Assembly: GCF_964019385.1 (NCBI RefSeq) | Contig: NC_088654.1 | Coordinates: 18,812,169 to 18,876,168, forward strand | Direction of reading: 5' to 3' | Length of the DNA stretch: 64,000 bases | Source: Sycon ciliatum | Taxonomy: Eukaryota; Porifera; Calcarea; Leucosolenida; Sycettidae | Part shown: positions 20,629 to 32,383 of the stretch, one piece after another | Layout of the letters: every line of letters starts with the position of its first letter | Position numbering within the stretch: position 1 is the stretch's first letter | Notes under the pieces: generated by a model | Seen by the model: the letters and a program-made list of their open reading frames with translations, nothing else | Databases searched by the model: none | What the model was told of the DNA's origin: nothing | Made by a program: the position numbers and the translations under genes

Positions 20629-20795
20629 TTGACCCACCCAAGTTGGGTGGTGTGCTGCTTTGCTGCTTCGAATTGTAGTTAGACCGCTTTGTCAAATCGC
20701 CTACTGGTCTCGTCATCGTCCAGTGACAATCGACATTCTTTGTTCCGTTGGGACTGTAGCTTGTGCTCGTTTTCGTTGCGCTTGCCTTCCTCTCT
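20629..20795 (+). repeat. ~165-bp direct repeat, copy 2
   Basis: Second copy of the repeat at 19947, in the same orientation, immediately after the palindrome. Confidence 0.85.
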
Positions 20796-21000
20796 TTCAT
20801 TACATGGAAGCGAATGGAAACAGTAAAATATTGTAGGAAATAGCCTAACATGATAGCAGGGTGTAGTACAAAGCAAAGAACGCTCAGTCAATGAATAACG
20901 TTAACGTTAGAATACAACAACGGGGAGGCGGTAAACGGCACATGACTGGTACTGTGGAGTACCGCAAACGTTCAAAGATTCCTGTAGTGTTCAGCAGTGG

Positions 21001-21600
21001 GTGCTACTGCTAGCAAGACAGAACGGGAGGCAGGCTTGTTTGAACTGGTGGTACTGGGTAATACCACGCACGTCGGATGGCAGGGTGTTCCATAAAATGG
21101 ACCCGCGAGCGGTTGGACGGTCGTGGCCGGCTTTGGAGGCAGATTTGGGCACTCGAAGGCCCAAGCTGCGTTGCGCGCGCGTTGTTCGAGTACTGGGATG
21201 CTCCAGAATTAGAAGGGCTTGCAGTGCATTGCTTGCCCGACCATTCGAGCAACGCCAGATCAAAATAAGGCCAAAAAAAGGGTCTTTTGCTTGTGGAACT
21301 CTTCGATGCCATACTGTGCATACAGCTGCAGACGAGCAAGCAGAGGTTGGGCGCTTGTGCGAGGTGGCAGGCCGAATACGGCGCGTGCCGCACGGTTTTG
21401 CTGGACTTGAAGGCGTGACCGCTGGTCGTGTCGAAGGCACCCAGAGAACGCCACGGACCCGTAGAGCAAATCTGGATCGTTTTTGCACATTGTTTCCATC
21501 GTTTTACACTGCACGAATACGGTATGCACATGTTGATTCGGCTCGTCTTATTGGTTGCGGTTTTAAAATTACGTTCGGAGCTCATCTTTATTTATCTACC
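21001..21600 (-). mobile_element. Degraded LINE fragment (RT C-terminus, frameshifted)
   Basis: Two minus-strand frames together give a LINE C-terminal region: LQVQQNRAARAVFGLPPRTS (frame at 21260-21529), and GSILWNTLPSDVRGITQYHQ with FKQAC near 21001-21120. These are the 'QN.AARA' and 'WN.LP..v.....FK' blocks of non-LTR retrotransposons. The frame changes between them, so the copy is a pseudogene. Confidence 0.72.
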
Positions 21601-21612
21601 CAAGATTGCTGA

Positions 21613-22520
21613 AACTTGTAGCGAAAAATGCACTGATTACGATGGTCGCAGGTTGACCGGAGCAGCCATACCCAAGTTATAACAGCTAGAAGTTTTCACT
21701 AAATTGAAATGCACCTGAATGCCTTCTCCAACATCTCGGCAGAGACCACGGTAGTGCTGCAGCGTTGGTACTCATTACCGCCTCCTCTCTCGCTCCAGGA
21801 TGCCCCGGAACAACAATTTTTAACACAGGCAAAGCCAAACATTTCAAATTTCCTCCGAGGGATATCATAGTCGTACCAGCACTTCCCGACTGCCGCGTTT
21901 AGATCTCGCCTGTTCTCCTTTGTGACCTAGGACACATCGTCGAGGCTGCTGGAAAAGGCGAGATCATCAACGTTGAGGTCTGTGCTCTGCGGTGGCTGAA
22001 CGACTTCTATTTTGAACTTGGTCATCTTGCTCTGGTGCGCGAAGTGACGATTGTCACATCTCTGCGTTTTGGAGTTTTCACATATTGCGGAACTGTTCGC
22101 ATGCAGACTGGCGGTTCGGGGATGGCGAAGATTTCAAAGCGCTACCTGCTATTGCTATTCATTTTCCACTCTTCTTGCTCCTCAGTGCCATTGTCCTGCT
22201 CTGTTAAGTTCTCAACTAAAAAAACAACAGCGACGAGCAGTGAGCGCAGTGCTTTTCTTCGCATTGCGTCTGGTGGACAAAAGTGAAAACATGTTCGCTT
22301 TATAGCATTGTTTACAGCGTCTACACCCTTGCTCTGCGACGACTGTGGCTCTTCCGAATAATTATGAATCCTGCTTTCCTGCGATTCCGAAATGTCATGT
22401 CAGTGTTTCAGGCTGACAGAACCAGAGAGAAAGAACGAAATAACAGCACCGAAAAGTAGTGAAAAAAGTCACGAAGTTTTTGTTTCCGGAGGAAGTATAT
22501 CTTTTAAAAAACTATTTTTT
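21613..22520. other. Intergenic DNA without a recognised gene
   Basis: Only short frames of mixed composition, with no motif and no repeat that I can name. Confidence 0.45.
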
Positions 22521-22524
22521 TAAA

Positions 22525-22650
22525 GGAACCTTCCAAGTTAGTTGGAAGGCTGTTGGCGTGCGCATTCAAGACTTGATGGAGCTAAATGTCAGGTCGTTGA
22601 ATGTCAGTACCGCAGCAGTCATTATTGTGCTAACTGTTGTACGTTAATAA
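22525..22650. mobile_element. Fragment of the 'accttccaag' MITE family
   Basis: GGAACCTTCCAAGTTAGTTGGAAGG plus GCTGTTGGCGTGCGCATTCA, matching 59790 and the arms of the palindrome at 20099. Confidence 0.6.
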
Positions 22651-23094
22651 TTGTAACTCATCAATACAAAGCTTATAATTGCCAGTGTTGGACAAACTAC
22701 GGACAACATTTCAATCTTTGGTCCATTCTTATTGATTACACTTTAACTAAAATACTATTGCGCTAATTGTGGCACGCTCTGACTTTGCTGATAACTGTCT
22801 GTGTTGGATGATACACTATGGACAACATGTAAACTATTGCCAGTAATGGTCTCCTCAACATGCACCCAACTTCAGGCACTAGAGTCATTCCGTGAGCTCT
22901 CTAGTCTAGGGAAGCATTGCTGTAGTGTTCGTCATGCAGAATTAATTTGCAGAGTTGCAGTTGCGCACATCGAATGGCGCCGTCTACATGTACGTCTCCC
23001 GTTCACTCGCGAAATCCAGCCGTTTTGTATGCTCGCGTCGCCGCCGCATACGGTGTGACAAGTTTCTTTCATGATTTTAGTCAATGGTCGTGCC

Positions 23095-23580
23095 ATGCGT
23101 GGTCAGGCTTCACGTCTGCTTCGTGTCCCGTTTTTGCCGGGTCATTCCGGTCGATCCACTGTTCAGTTCATTGGTAGTGTGTAGTCTGGAACTGCCTGCC
23201 GCCTGATGTCTGCTCCATCACAATTCCTTCTGCATTTAAGAAAGCAATTACAAACGATATCTTAAACTCTCTTACCCTCTCCTAAGATCTCAAAGGCGCA
23301 TAACTGTCAACATTCCCTCAACCCTGGAACCTTTGCATCCGTTGCAATATTTTCATGAAAAATTCATCAAATTCCAATTCGTTACTTGTAGTACTCCCTC
23401 ATTGATTTGTTTCCGTCTTCTCTTTGCGCTGCGTTCATGATTGTATTTTCCCCTTCCTCCTTTTCTTATATCACCACCTTCATCATTTTGCGAGAACTGT
23501 GGCAATACGCCCAGTGAGAAGGCAGATTTTGCCTGTGCTTCTGGTGAAATACAATAAAGCTAAACAAACAAACAAACAAG
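23095..23580 (+). mobile_element. LINE 3'-end fragment with (AAAC)n tail
   Basis: RLLRVPFLPGHSGRSTVQFI, a frameshift, then VWNCLPPDVCSITIPSAFKK and a stop at 23283-23285 form the LINE C-terminal block. The 3' UTR ends GGTGAAATACAATAAAGCTA followed by AAAC repeats. A second copy of only the 3' end, ...GTGAAACAAAATAAAGCT, is at 24620-24703. Confidence 0.7.
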
Positions 23581-24619
23581 TTGACCATAATTATTATTGC
23601 ATGTTTAGCTCTTCCGTAGCTTCCCGATTGGTGCGGTAGTCGTACGAGTCGTACGGTTGCGTTCTCGTTCTTGGTCAATGGTGTCCGCATTGGACGCCGT
23701 TACGTCAATCGGCGTGCCGTCGGTTCCAGTCGCGTCCCATCGCGCCCCATCGAATGTGTACTATACTGTACAGAACAGTAAGCTTTTCCCGAACAGTGCC
23801 GTAAACGGTATGCTCCTTGCGTGAGGGCCTAGGGATGCTGCACACACGTATGTGCCGAATTAGGGATGAGCAACGATCCTTTCTCAGCAAGCGAAAGTGG
23901 GAAGGGATCAAATTTGGTTGAAGCTAGTGATCATGCACCTGGGCGCGAGGGGACCCAAAGCTAGGCATTCCTCGACACACGGCTACAAATTATAGAGATC
24001 TAAGACAGGAAATGGTAGGGACCGCGTTGCGGATCGCCAGTTATAGCAGATCTCGTTTATATTAGTGGTATCGCGACTGCATTAAACACCAACCATAAAT
24101 TGGAGAAACCTCCCACACAACGGCTACAGTTCCCCTTGCTCTCGGATCTCCTCAAGGACACCAATTTTGGTTCTCCGATCTTCTCGTTCACCTTCGTTTC
24201 TCTGAAGTCGTCTCGGGATAGCTTTGCCTTGTTGGTTGCGCGATTGCAAATACGGCACTACAACAGGCAGAAGCGGCAAAGAAGACAACAAAGATACCCA
24301 CCCATTGCGGTAAAAGGTAAGAAATTCCTTTCTCCCTTATAAACATTTTTCCTTGCACATGTACATGTATATCTCACATGTAGTTTAGTCATGTAAAGAG
24401 AAAGGACCTATAAGTTACTAGTTATGACTAACAGTCCACCAAGGTAACGAGGTAATAATATTATTAGGACAGTCAGATAGTAACTTCAACACCCGAGTCT
24501 TCAGTTTAGTTATGCATCGTCAATAAATAGTGGTTACCGCACAGTTTGTCCTCTTGGTTGCGATGCTAAAGTTGCTACATGTATCTCCGAAACGCTCGTT
24601 CTTATCAATGTCTTCATGT

Positions 24620-24703
24620 GGGGACTGTGGTGCTGCAGCCCAGCTAGAAGGTAGATATTTCCTGTGCCTATGGTGAAACAAAATAAAGCTCCGCAAACAA
24701 GAT
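24620..24703 (+). mobile_element. LINE 3' UTR fragment
   Basis: GGGGACTGTGGTGCTGCAGCC to AATAAAGCTCCGCAAAC parallels the 3' UTR end at 23490-23575. Confidence 0.5.
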
Positions 24704-25180
24704 ACGAATTCTAGCCAGTTTGTTATTGTTTGTTAAGAGAAAAAGACCTATAAGTTAGTTCCTAGTTATGACTAACAGTCCACCAAGGTAACGAGATATA
24801 TTATACAGTCAGATAGTGCGACTGGACTGTTAGTTATAATACGTGTACGCGTAGTAACATATAGGTCCTTTTCTCTTTCATAATTACTATTGGCTCAACA
24901 TCCGAGTTTGTTGTTGTTGTTGTTGTTGTGTATTTATTTAACGGATTCTCCAAAAGCATTGGCGTCGTGTACAACCAGTATTGGCACAATACGTTTCAAT
25001 GGTAATTGGTTCAAACCTAGTGAGAATTAACTTTGAGGCATCTTGCAGTTTCATCTGTAGAAAATAGTTGGGTTGACACACCCATCCCCAACGCACTGCA
25101 AAGGACCACACCAATTCTTTATTATTCTTTAATTAAAAGAAAATGACCCAAAGGCAACATGTCACGAACATCAGTCTTAG

Positions 25181-25348
25181 TTTTCTAGGCTCAGATCGTT
25201 GGAACTCTCTACCTGCTGACATTCGCCTTTGCACATCTGTTTCTCGCTTCCGTTACCTTGTATTGGCACATTTAGGGTACCCTGTAAGAAGGCCTTAGGC
25301 CTGTGGGGACTGCCCTATCAAAAATTTAATAATAATAATAATAATAAT
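25181..25348 (+). mobile_element. LINE 3'-end fragment with (AAT)n tail
   Basis: The frame SFLGSDRWNSLPADIRLCTS followed by VSRFRYLV, with a stop at 25293, is the LINE C-terminal block. An (AAT)n tail follows at 25328. Confidence 0.7.
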
Positions 25349-25394
25349 CAGTCGTGATCATTTATGTGCCCCCTTTTTGGCACCAAGCGACTCC

Positions 25395-25740
25395 CTTTTG
25401 TATGCATGTACCCGTTTCTGGCTGTCGTGCATGTCGCAGTATGCTCTACTTGCTCTCCGTTGTATGCATGTACCCGTTTCTGGCTGCCGTGCATGTCGGC
25501 ATTATTGTCGCAGTGTGCTCCATATCCCCTTGCTCTCCGTTGTACCAAGAGTGCATAAACAGTTTATGGACTCTTGGTTGTATGCATGTACCCATTTCTG
25601 GCTGCCGTGCATGTCGCGGTGTGCTCCCCTTTCTGCGCATGTATCCGTTTCTGGCTGCTACAGCTCGCGTTGCGCTTCCCTTGCTCTCCTATGTGTACAC
25701 ACGTCCGTTTCTGGCTGTACACGCATGCCTATTTTGTGCC
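25395..25740. repeat. ~60-bp irregular tandem repeat
   Basis: About five to six units, each containing TTTCTGGCTGCCGTGCATGT with TGCTCTCC, of unequal length. The Cys-rich frames (such as 25377-25757) come from the repeat and change unit by unit. Confidence 0.75.
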
Positions 25741-26038
25741 TCCGCGCTGACCCCTGACTCCCTGCCTGAGGAATCGCGTGAGCCTAGTTAGGCAAGTATG
25801 GATCCAGTGATCCGAATGTAGCGTCGTTCCCAGCAAGAACTACTTGCCGACTTTTGTTGCTCTACAAGGCACCTTTTCGCTAGTCTTCTTCATGTCTCTT
25901 CTTAGAGTAGAGACCAGTTTTTTTCTGCTCTAATCAGTAGCTCAGAGCTACATCAATAGCAACAATAAAACCTTATAAAAGACAAAACAAAACTCTTGTC
26001 GATGCGATGACAACGACGACAAACTGGTGCCGAAACTA

Positions 26039-26515
26039 GGCCTTGACAGATTATGCTAATATTTTCGTGAAATTATGCTTTTGGCATTGCTGAAAAATTG
26101 CAGAGTTATGCTATTTTTATGCTAAAAGTTATCATATTATTATGCCGCATTATGCTCACATATGCTGCTAATGTATGATGGTTCTGTGCAAAAAAAACAG
26201 GGGAGTTTTTTGTAGAGGGCGTTGAACTGTAGTAGCAAAAGTTCAACGGGGTCAACGCACCGTCCGACCTAGCTACGACCGTCACTGATTGTAGTGGACT
26301 GGACAGCGTTATCAAGGGAGTCGTAAACCTACGACTTCGTGGTGCATCTACTTGTACTTGTACTTGTAGAACATGTACAACTGTATGGAATTTGATGCAA
26401 ACAGGCGGATTATTCCAATTATTTATGCGATTCGTATGCAATTTGCCTCGAATTATGCGATTGTTCGAATTTGGTAGGAATTATGCGAAAAATTATAGCA
26501 TAATCTGTCAAGGCC
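26039..26515. mobile_element. MITE with ~22-bp TIRs and TA flanks
   Basis: GGCCTTGACAGATTATGCTA at the left and TAGCATAATCTGTCAAGGCC at the right bound 477 bp, with TA on each side. The interior is AT-rich with repeated TTATGC motifs and no coding capacity. Confidence 0.8.
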
Positions 26516-26559
26516 TAGCCGAAACCCGGGATTGAACCAGGGACCTTGAGATGGAAGGG

Positions 26560-26850
26560 TTCATTTGATTGAAAGAACACTACTAGTACAGTCATGTATG
26601 TACACAGACAGGTAGGGCTTGATGAGGAGAGAAACGGGGAAGATCAACTGCAAGGTGACGGAATTCCGTTGATTGCATAAGGCATGGTTAGCTGTAAATT
26701 TCCTGAGGGCAGCTTTAAATTTATGGACATTGTACGAAACAGTTCTATCCGCAGATTGAGCAGACATTGAGCAGACATTGTACGTAAAAGAATTGGTTCC
26801 GTCCTTTGCAGTGCTTTGGGAATGGGTGTGTCCACCCAAACACTTTCTAT
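26560..26850 (-). mobile_element. Dispersed repeat fragment
   Basis: Minus-strand CATTCCCAAAGCACTGCAAAGG to TTTTACGTACAATGTC resembles 56680-56740 (CATTCCCACAGCACTGCAAAAC). A tRNA-like B box (GGTTCAATCCC) lies next to it at 26527-26540. The class is unknown. Confidence 0.4.
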
Positions 26851-27761
26851 CGCTAAAACCTACATGTACGTCTTTATGACTTCACTGAACTGCATTATTT
26901 GAACTCTATTCAGTTGCCAATCAGTACTAATTCAATGCGCTGAGTTACTGGAAAAATGGCTTCATTGGCTAGAAGCACTATGACGTTTCGAACCACTCAC
27001 CCATGGTCATACGTAACGATATTCTGACGATAGGTGATTCACCGCATCGAGTTTGTAATTCGCTTCCATGTAATTGGGCGACACCGCCCGTTTGGTTCTG
27101 CGAATTCAAATAAAAATGTATGTACCAACTAAGTAGAGTGGCTGTCAGTTGATAACCTCCTTTCTTTTCAAGCCTCGTTGCTGTTGGAAACCTTATTACG
27201 GACGGAAGAAGTACTTTTTCACTGTACTCTGATTTTAAACTGTCCCTTTTGTATAACGTGGACAGAAATTGCAAATCACATGGAAAATTCCTCGGGGAAA
27301 ATATATGTACATGTAATTGCAAACTTTCGGCACCACTAGCACTGCAGTATCCCAGTTTAGTGTCATTACAGTGGCACCACAGCAGACTACTTTCAGGGGG
27401 ACTAAAGAGGGGGCACGGCGTTCCACAACTTAAGCAGCACCAGAGTTGCACGCATGATTGGCTTCATAAAAGCACCATTATCTGCGTACCACATTGTCAG
27501 AATTTGAGTCGAATGACATCTTTATTTAGAACTGGATTCCCCCAAGCTGGGCCAAGGCTAAACATGTACATGTACGTACTATAATTATTTCCTCATCAGA
27601 TATTCGAGAAACATCTCAGAAAAAAGGAAAGAAAAAAAGGAGTTAACGTGTTCCAATGAATCAGTTGCTGTCAGCAGAAGTACAGGTAATGGTCATGGTA
27701 CTGATTGTTGGGACTTTGGTGGAGAGCCAAGGATAACGTATACTTCAATTAGAAAAGAAAA

Positions 27762-27812
27762 GGGACCAAGGAACTACAAGTTGCGCTATAATGTCCACTA
27801 ACACTACCACTG
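27762..27812. mobile_element. MITE tip just upstream of the cassette gene's first exon
   Basis: GGACCAAGGAACTACAAGTT to GTCCACTAACACTACC matches, inverted, the end of the element at 59775-59955. It argues that the open frame upstream of the Met at 27926 is transposon-derived. Confidence 0.55.
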
Positions 27813-27925
27813 TAAAGGCGTGTTTGACATTTCTGTCCCGATCGGCCTGTTTCCTTTCATGTTTCCTTGCTTCTTTCAGCGGGCAAGACAACATGTGTTC
27901 AAGCGCTTCTGCTGTGCACGCACAT

Positions 27926-28001
27926 ATGATGCCACTGGTACTGATGCTGGTTGCCATGGCGATGGTGGCGCAATGTCAGAGTGCCACAAGCGGTGCTGCT
28001 C
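27926..28001 (+). CDS. Cassette gene, exon 1 (signal peptide)
   Basis: The exon encodes 25 residues plus one base. MMPLVLMLVAMAMVAQCQS is a compact signal peptide with a likely cleavage site after QCQS, and ATSGAA follows. It ends in phase 1 at GCTC|GTAAGTG, matching the phase-1 acceptor of A1. An upstream in-frame Met at 27791 exists, but that segment overlaps a MITE tip and is less signal-like, so the Met at 27926 is chosen. Confidence 0.68.
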
Positions 28002-28323
28002 GTAAGTGTCAAGCAGAACTAGTACAGGTCCGGAGAAAGAAAAAAATGTCATGGTTCGCGTCAGACTCGGTTTATCTATATACATGTAGATAAAGAGAAG
28101 GGGTGAAAATAATAGCAGATTGGCCTGGAATAATTTATGCTGTCATAAAATGTTCTCTTTCTGTACACAGTACCCTCAGTTCCGATACTATTCACTGATG
28201 AGCGGAACACGAAAATCGATTTTGAATAACATAAAAATCCTTTAAAATTCCATGAACTCGTTGTTGTCTGGCCATGTCTGCATCTATTATACTCTTTATT
28301 GCACTAATAATTTATACCGGTTA

Positions 28324-28671
28324 CCGTATTTCCACAAATAGTAGGCCGGTCTACTATTTTTCAACCTCGTCCTAACCCGGCCTTATAATCGAGGACGGTC
28401 TTGTATTCGAGGACGGTCTTTTATTCTTTCAACCCAGTTTGACCCCGGTCTTCTATTTCTCGCCACACAGTTTTACCCCCGTTCTTCCATTTTCTTCTAC
28501 ACAGTTTGAGCACGGTCTTCTATTTTTAACACAAGAACAAAGACTCATTTAGTAGGCCCGGTCTTCTAATCGGAGATGGTCTTTTATTTTCAATCGCCCC
28601 CTGCCCCGGCCGGCCTTGTATACGAGAAAGGCGTTGTATACGAGGACGGCCTTTTATTTGCGGAAATACGG
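28324..28671. mobile_element. MITE, CCGTATTTCC TIR, TA flanks
   Basis: CCGTATTTCCACAAATA at the left and TATTTGCGGAAATACGG at the right bound 348 bp with TA on both sides. The interior contains GGTCTTNTATT repeats. It lies in the first intron of the cassette gene. Confidence 0.82.
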
Positions 28672-28764
28672 TATATTACTGGATGTTGGTAGTTATTTTT
28701 TATCCCGCTTGGGTTTTGTGGCATTCTGCATGACAATTTGCGGTTTCCCCCAAAAAAGGTACTA

Positions 28765-29107
28765 GAGTAGAACCCGGGTTAAGGATCCACCTAACTCTGC
28801 GCGGACAAAGCTGGACTCAGTTGTACAGGGATGGGCAAAACGGTGTGCAAAACGACTTCTTGTGAGTAGAGGGACCTCGGAAAATAGTTTGAAGCGAAAA
28901 AAGTTACGGCTTCCTCGGAAACCGACGGGGGACCCCCTTGGGCCGGAAATTAAATCCCAGTATAAGGATCACCCGCACAATGTACATGCCAAGTGACCCC
29001 CCCCCCCCCCCCCGGGCTCCGAAGGATCACCCGCACAATGTACGTGCCAAGTGACCCCCCGGGCTCCGATCCCTAATCCGGTGTGACCCTTAACCCGGGT
29101 TCTACTC
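28765..29107. mobile_element. MITE, GAGTAGAACCCGGGTTAAG TIR
   Basis: GAGTAGAACCCGGGTTAAGG and CCTTAACCCGGGTTCTACTC bound about 343 bp with TA flanks. An internal ~40-bp unit (GGATCACCCGCACAATGTAC...CCGGGCTCCGA) is duplicated around a C homopolymer. Confidence 0.82.
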
Positions 29108-29481
29108 TACTACAGAAGGGATTTATTCACAAAACCAACGACGTGCCACCGCAGTAGGCTAGGGGTGTGAAAGTTGGCAGTTAAGATCCGGAGTTTCGGA
29201 GTTGGAGAAGAATTAGTCTATAAAAAGCCTTAAACTCACAGGATGCAAGCCAAGACTGGCTGCCATTTTCTGGAGTATATTGGTAGGTGATCTTTACTGC
29301 TGCACCAGTGGTCACAACACAGCCTGCACATCAATATCTACAGCTTGCTGCTCTGACTGAACTGCTGATGTCTGAAATAAATATACATGCATGTACAGTT
29401 GTACACTGTACATCAATGAGTTCTCTGATTCTGAGAGCGATTACTTGTCAAAGAAAGAGCGAAATTCATTGATCCTATTAC

Positions 29482-29506
29482 CTGATGAGGGCCAAGTGCC
29501 GAAACG
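29482..29506 (+). other. Hammerhead-like motif in a dispersed repeat
   Basis: CTGATGA, a GGC/GCC stem and GAAACG follow the core order of a hammerhead ribozyme. The same layout occurs at 56662-56687 (CTGACGA) and 62670-62694. Helices I and III cannot be confirmed by eye, and one extra base separates CTGATGA from the stem. Confidence 0.35.
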
Positions 29507-30464
29507 TTTTGAAATAACGGAACTGGTTCGGATATGCAGCGCTATGGGAATGTCCACCCGAATTCCTTATTTCAGACAGAGTGAGCCAGTTGTCGAATAT
29601 GAGGTGTATTTGTCCCCCCCCCCCACCTGTTTAGGGAGTTTTCTATCATTTTTCGTGCCAAGCGCAAAGAGGCCATAAACGTGTACTGAGAGCATGCAGC
29701 TGTGATCATGGCATGATCTTAGACTATTACCTGTCCTCTACGTTCCCCAAACAACTGACTGGCCTCTTGTTGCCGTTATGGGTTATAGTGTTTATGTGAA
29801 GGACCCTCCGAAAGTGACTGGAGAGTGGAGATGTGACACTATTCTTCAGAGTTAAGGATACACAAGGTAGCATTGCCAATGTTGCGAGGCTGAAACACGG
29901 AGCTTCACGGTAATTTTGTCACGATTTATTTTATGGATTCTCCAAAGGCCTTTAATGGCCTAAATCGAGGGAGTCTCCGTCAGCAGCTTATGAAACTTGA
30001 AGAAGAAGCTGAGGGGGAAAAAGAAAAGAAAAAGGAAAACCGCGGGACGGGGTAGTGGTAATAACATGACTAGGACATGACATCGATTCTCTACGTTCAC
30101 CAGGGCTTCACACAGCAATGATGATACTACCGGTACTTGTAGCTGTCCTGCTATATCTACTTGTGTCCTTTGGCTCTGCCCTCGTGGTACATGTAGTGAG
30201 CGCTTTTGCAACGATTTAGAAACACAAGGCGAAACAACAGAGACCAAAGTTTTGTATGAAGCTCTGCACCCCGGTGCATTGAGCACTCTTTCGAGGACCA
30301 CACCCAACTTTCCGTGTGAGACCAAAGATCTTTCTCGTTACTCATCAGACTAAAACTGGGGATTTAGAAACATAATATTATTATTATTATGTACATGTAA
30401 CTGTTGATAGCTAAGCTAGGATACATGTGAGCATCGCCGTGTTGGTATTAGCCCTTTGCGTGTA

Positions 30465-30652
30465 CAGTCAGACCTCGCATAGCCGCACACATCCGTTTTC
30501 CAGAAAAATATCCGGATAGGCGAGGGAACCGGATAATCGAACACACATACTGTATATGTGCATGGCATATGCTGTAAATCGGTAACCAACGATTTTCTTC
30601 CGGATGGCGAGGGATCCGGATAAACGAGGGCCGGATAAACGAGGTCTGACTG
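30465..30652. mobile_element. Palindromic Tc1/mariner-like MITE, CAGTCAGACCTCG family
   Basis: CAGTCAGACCTCGC...CGAGGTCTGACTG with TA on each side, 188 bp, with internal TCCGGATA repeats. Other copies are at 47791-47966 (intact) and from 39827 (longer, with another element inserted near 40232). Confidence 0.85.
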
Positions 30653-30883
30653 TAACACTGTACTCAGAAAATTGGCCAATTCTGCTCGAAAAGCTGTGAA
30701 ATTGGCAGAACCGTACAAACCTTACGGCGGGCACTTCCTCGAATTCTCTCATGAAACTTACCCTGAGAAAAAAACGTCCTAAATTCTGCCAAGTTTTCTG
30801 CTGGCATTATCCGCGGCCAAGGGCCACGTGAACGGGGATGTTGAGTTGAATGATATCTTTATCCTGTCGTCTTTCGTTTTCAG

Positions 30884-31032
30884 CTGACATGTCTCAGTGT
30901 GCCGGCTACAATGTGTCCGTGTTCGAGGTCTCATTGACGTATACGGGAGCTGTTGAGCAGTGTAGGCAGCACGGGATGAGGCTTATTCGCATCAAGCCTT
31001 TCAACATCATGAACGGCACCAATTGCTTCCGG
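30884..31032 (+). CDS. Cassette 1, exon A1 (CTLD-like domain, first half)
   Basis: 149 nt, phase 1 in and 0 out (TTTTCAG| ... CGG|GTAAGT). The peptide has Cys at exon positions 5, 26 and 47, with the block LTYTGAVEQCRQHGMRLIRI, the 'A-x-x-x-C-x-x-x-G-x-x-L' helix typical of C-type lectin-like and Link folds, and NGTNC near the end. The same spacing is found in A2, A3 and A4. Confidence 0.82.
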
Positions 31033-31067
31033 GTAAGTATTTGCCAATGTAGTTATGTACATGTATG

Positions 31068-31215
31068 TGCAGTGAAACCTGTCTAAGACGACCGCTCAGG
31101 GGACCTTCAAAAAATGTGATCTCTGTTACCAGGTGGTCTCCTTATCAAGTGTCATTTGACAGGAAATAGCATCGCTTGGTCCTGGTTTCAGTGGTCGTCT
31201 TGACAACCATTATTA
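31068..31215. mobile_element. MITE, CAGTGAAACCTG family (fragment)
   Basis: CAGTGAAACCTGTCTAAGACGACC and TTTGACAGGAAATAGCATC match the element at 56418. The right end is eroded. Confidence 0.65.
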
Positions 31216-31989
31216 ATTTTTATTACGACTGTAGAAAAAATGCATGATAGCGAATGAAAAACGTTAAGTCTTCTTGACAGGTGTCACTGTGTGGCATGTA
31301 GCTAGTATTTAGGGCTGTAATGCTGTATGTACATTGTACTGTGTACTGTGTACTGTGTACAGCATACTATGTACTGTGTATGTTTTATTTGAATTGGTAA
31401 GTCCACACGGGGCTACACGCCCAATTACATGGAGGTGAAATGTCTGTACATTGTACGGACGTGATGGCGGCGGCAAAACCCATTTAGTGGTCAAATAACG
31501 TAATATAGCGGCGCGAGCTCCAGTGTGGGGAGCAAACCCTTTTCTAACAAATCATCGCCGAAGTCGCAACCACTAATAAAAGTAACGTATTATTATTATA
31601 ATCTGGTTGTATCCAGTATCATCAATCCAGTATCCAGTATCATCATAAGCTGTTGACGGAGACTCCCTCGATTTAGGCTAAGGCCTGTGGAGAATCCATA
31701 AATACAAATACAAATACAAAGTATCAACTATCCAGTGTCCAGTATCATCTTCTCTGAAGAGTCTTTGATAGGCGGAGCAGCTGTCAGAAGGAACTATTTT
31801 ACCCGTGACCCCTTCGTTGTTTGGAATTATTGGTGTGAGCAGTGGCTACCGAGGGTAGCAATGGTCGGCTTTAGAGCGCATGGAGGAGAAGAGTTTTATG
31901 CATTTGAAAAGCAACAGGCAAATGGTGGCGTTCACAGTTTTATTGACAATCTCGTTGTGGCTAACTCTAAGGACTGTGGCTGGAGACTG

Positions 31990-32098
31990 CTGGGCACAGT
32001 CAGTGTGATGTATGAAGTATGTCGGTGTGGTGTATGAAGTATGTCAGTGTGGTGTATGAAGTATGTCAGTGTGGTGTATGAAGTATGTCAGTGTGGTG
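31990..32098. repeat. 23-bp tandem repeat, about 4-5 copies
   Basis: GTGTATGAAGTATGTCAGTGTG units in the A1-B1 intron. Confidence 0.85.
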
Positions 32099-32161
32099 AT
32101 GGACCGTGACCGTGATATTGCAGATCCGGATGAACATGATGGAACAGTACTGTTTGACGTA

Positions 32162-32362
32162 CATGTACATAAAGCCTGTAACTAAAGACCACCGTGACTA
32201 GCGACCAACCCGGTACTACAGACCACTTTGCCAGGCACGGACGGTCTCACATTCATATCATGGTTGAACGGTGCAAACCTCTAATTAAGGACCACCTGCA
32301 ACTAAAGGCCACTTTCTCTGGCCCCAATGCCAGGGTGGTCGTTAGTCACAGGTTTTACTGTA
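32162..32362. mobile_element. MITE, 'aacctgtaactaaagacc' family, copy 1
   Basis: About 200 bp from AAGCCTGTAACTAAAGACCA to GTCGTTAGTCACAGGTTTTA, ending in CTGTA. A close copy is at 58268-58468. Confidence 0.75.
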
Positions 32363-32383
32363 CATGTAAATGTACAGTCATTG

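Noticed and set aside
25395..25740. CRISPR-like or Cys-rich gene in regularly spaced repeats
   Set aside because: Animal DNA. The units are unequal tandem repeats without unique spacers, and the frames break unit by unit.
27791..27925. Upstream Met for the cassette gene
   Set aside because: It is in frame, but overlaps a MITE tip and weakens the signal peptide.
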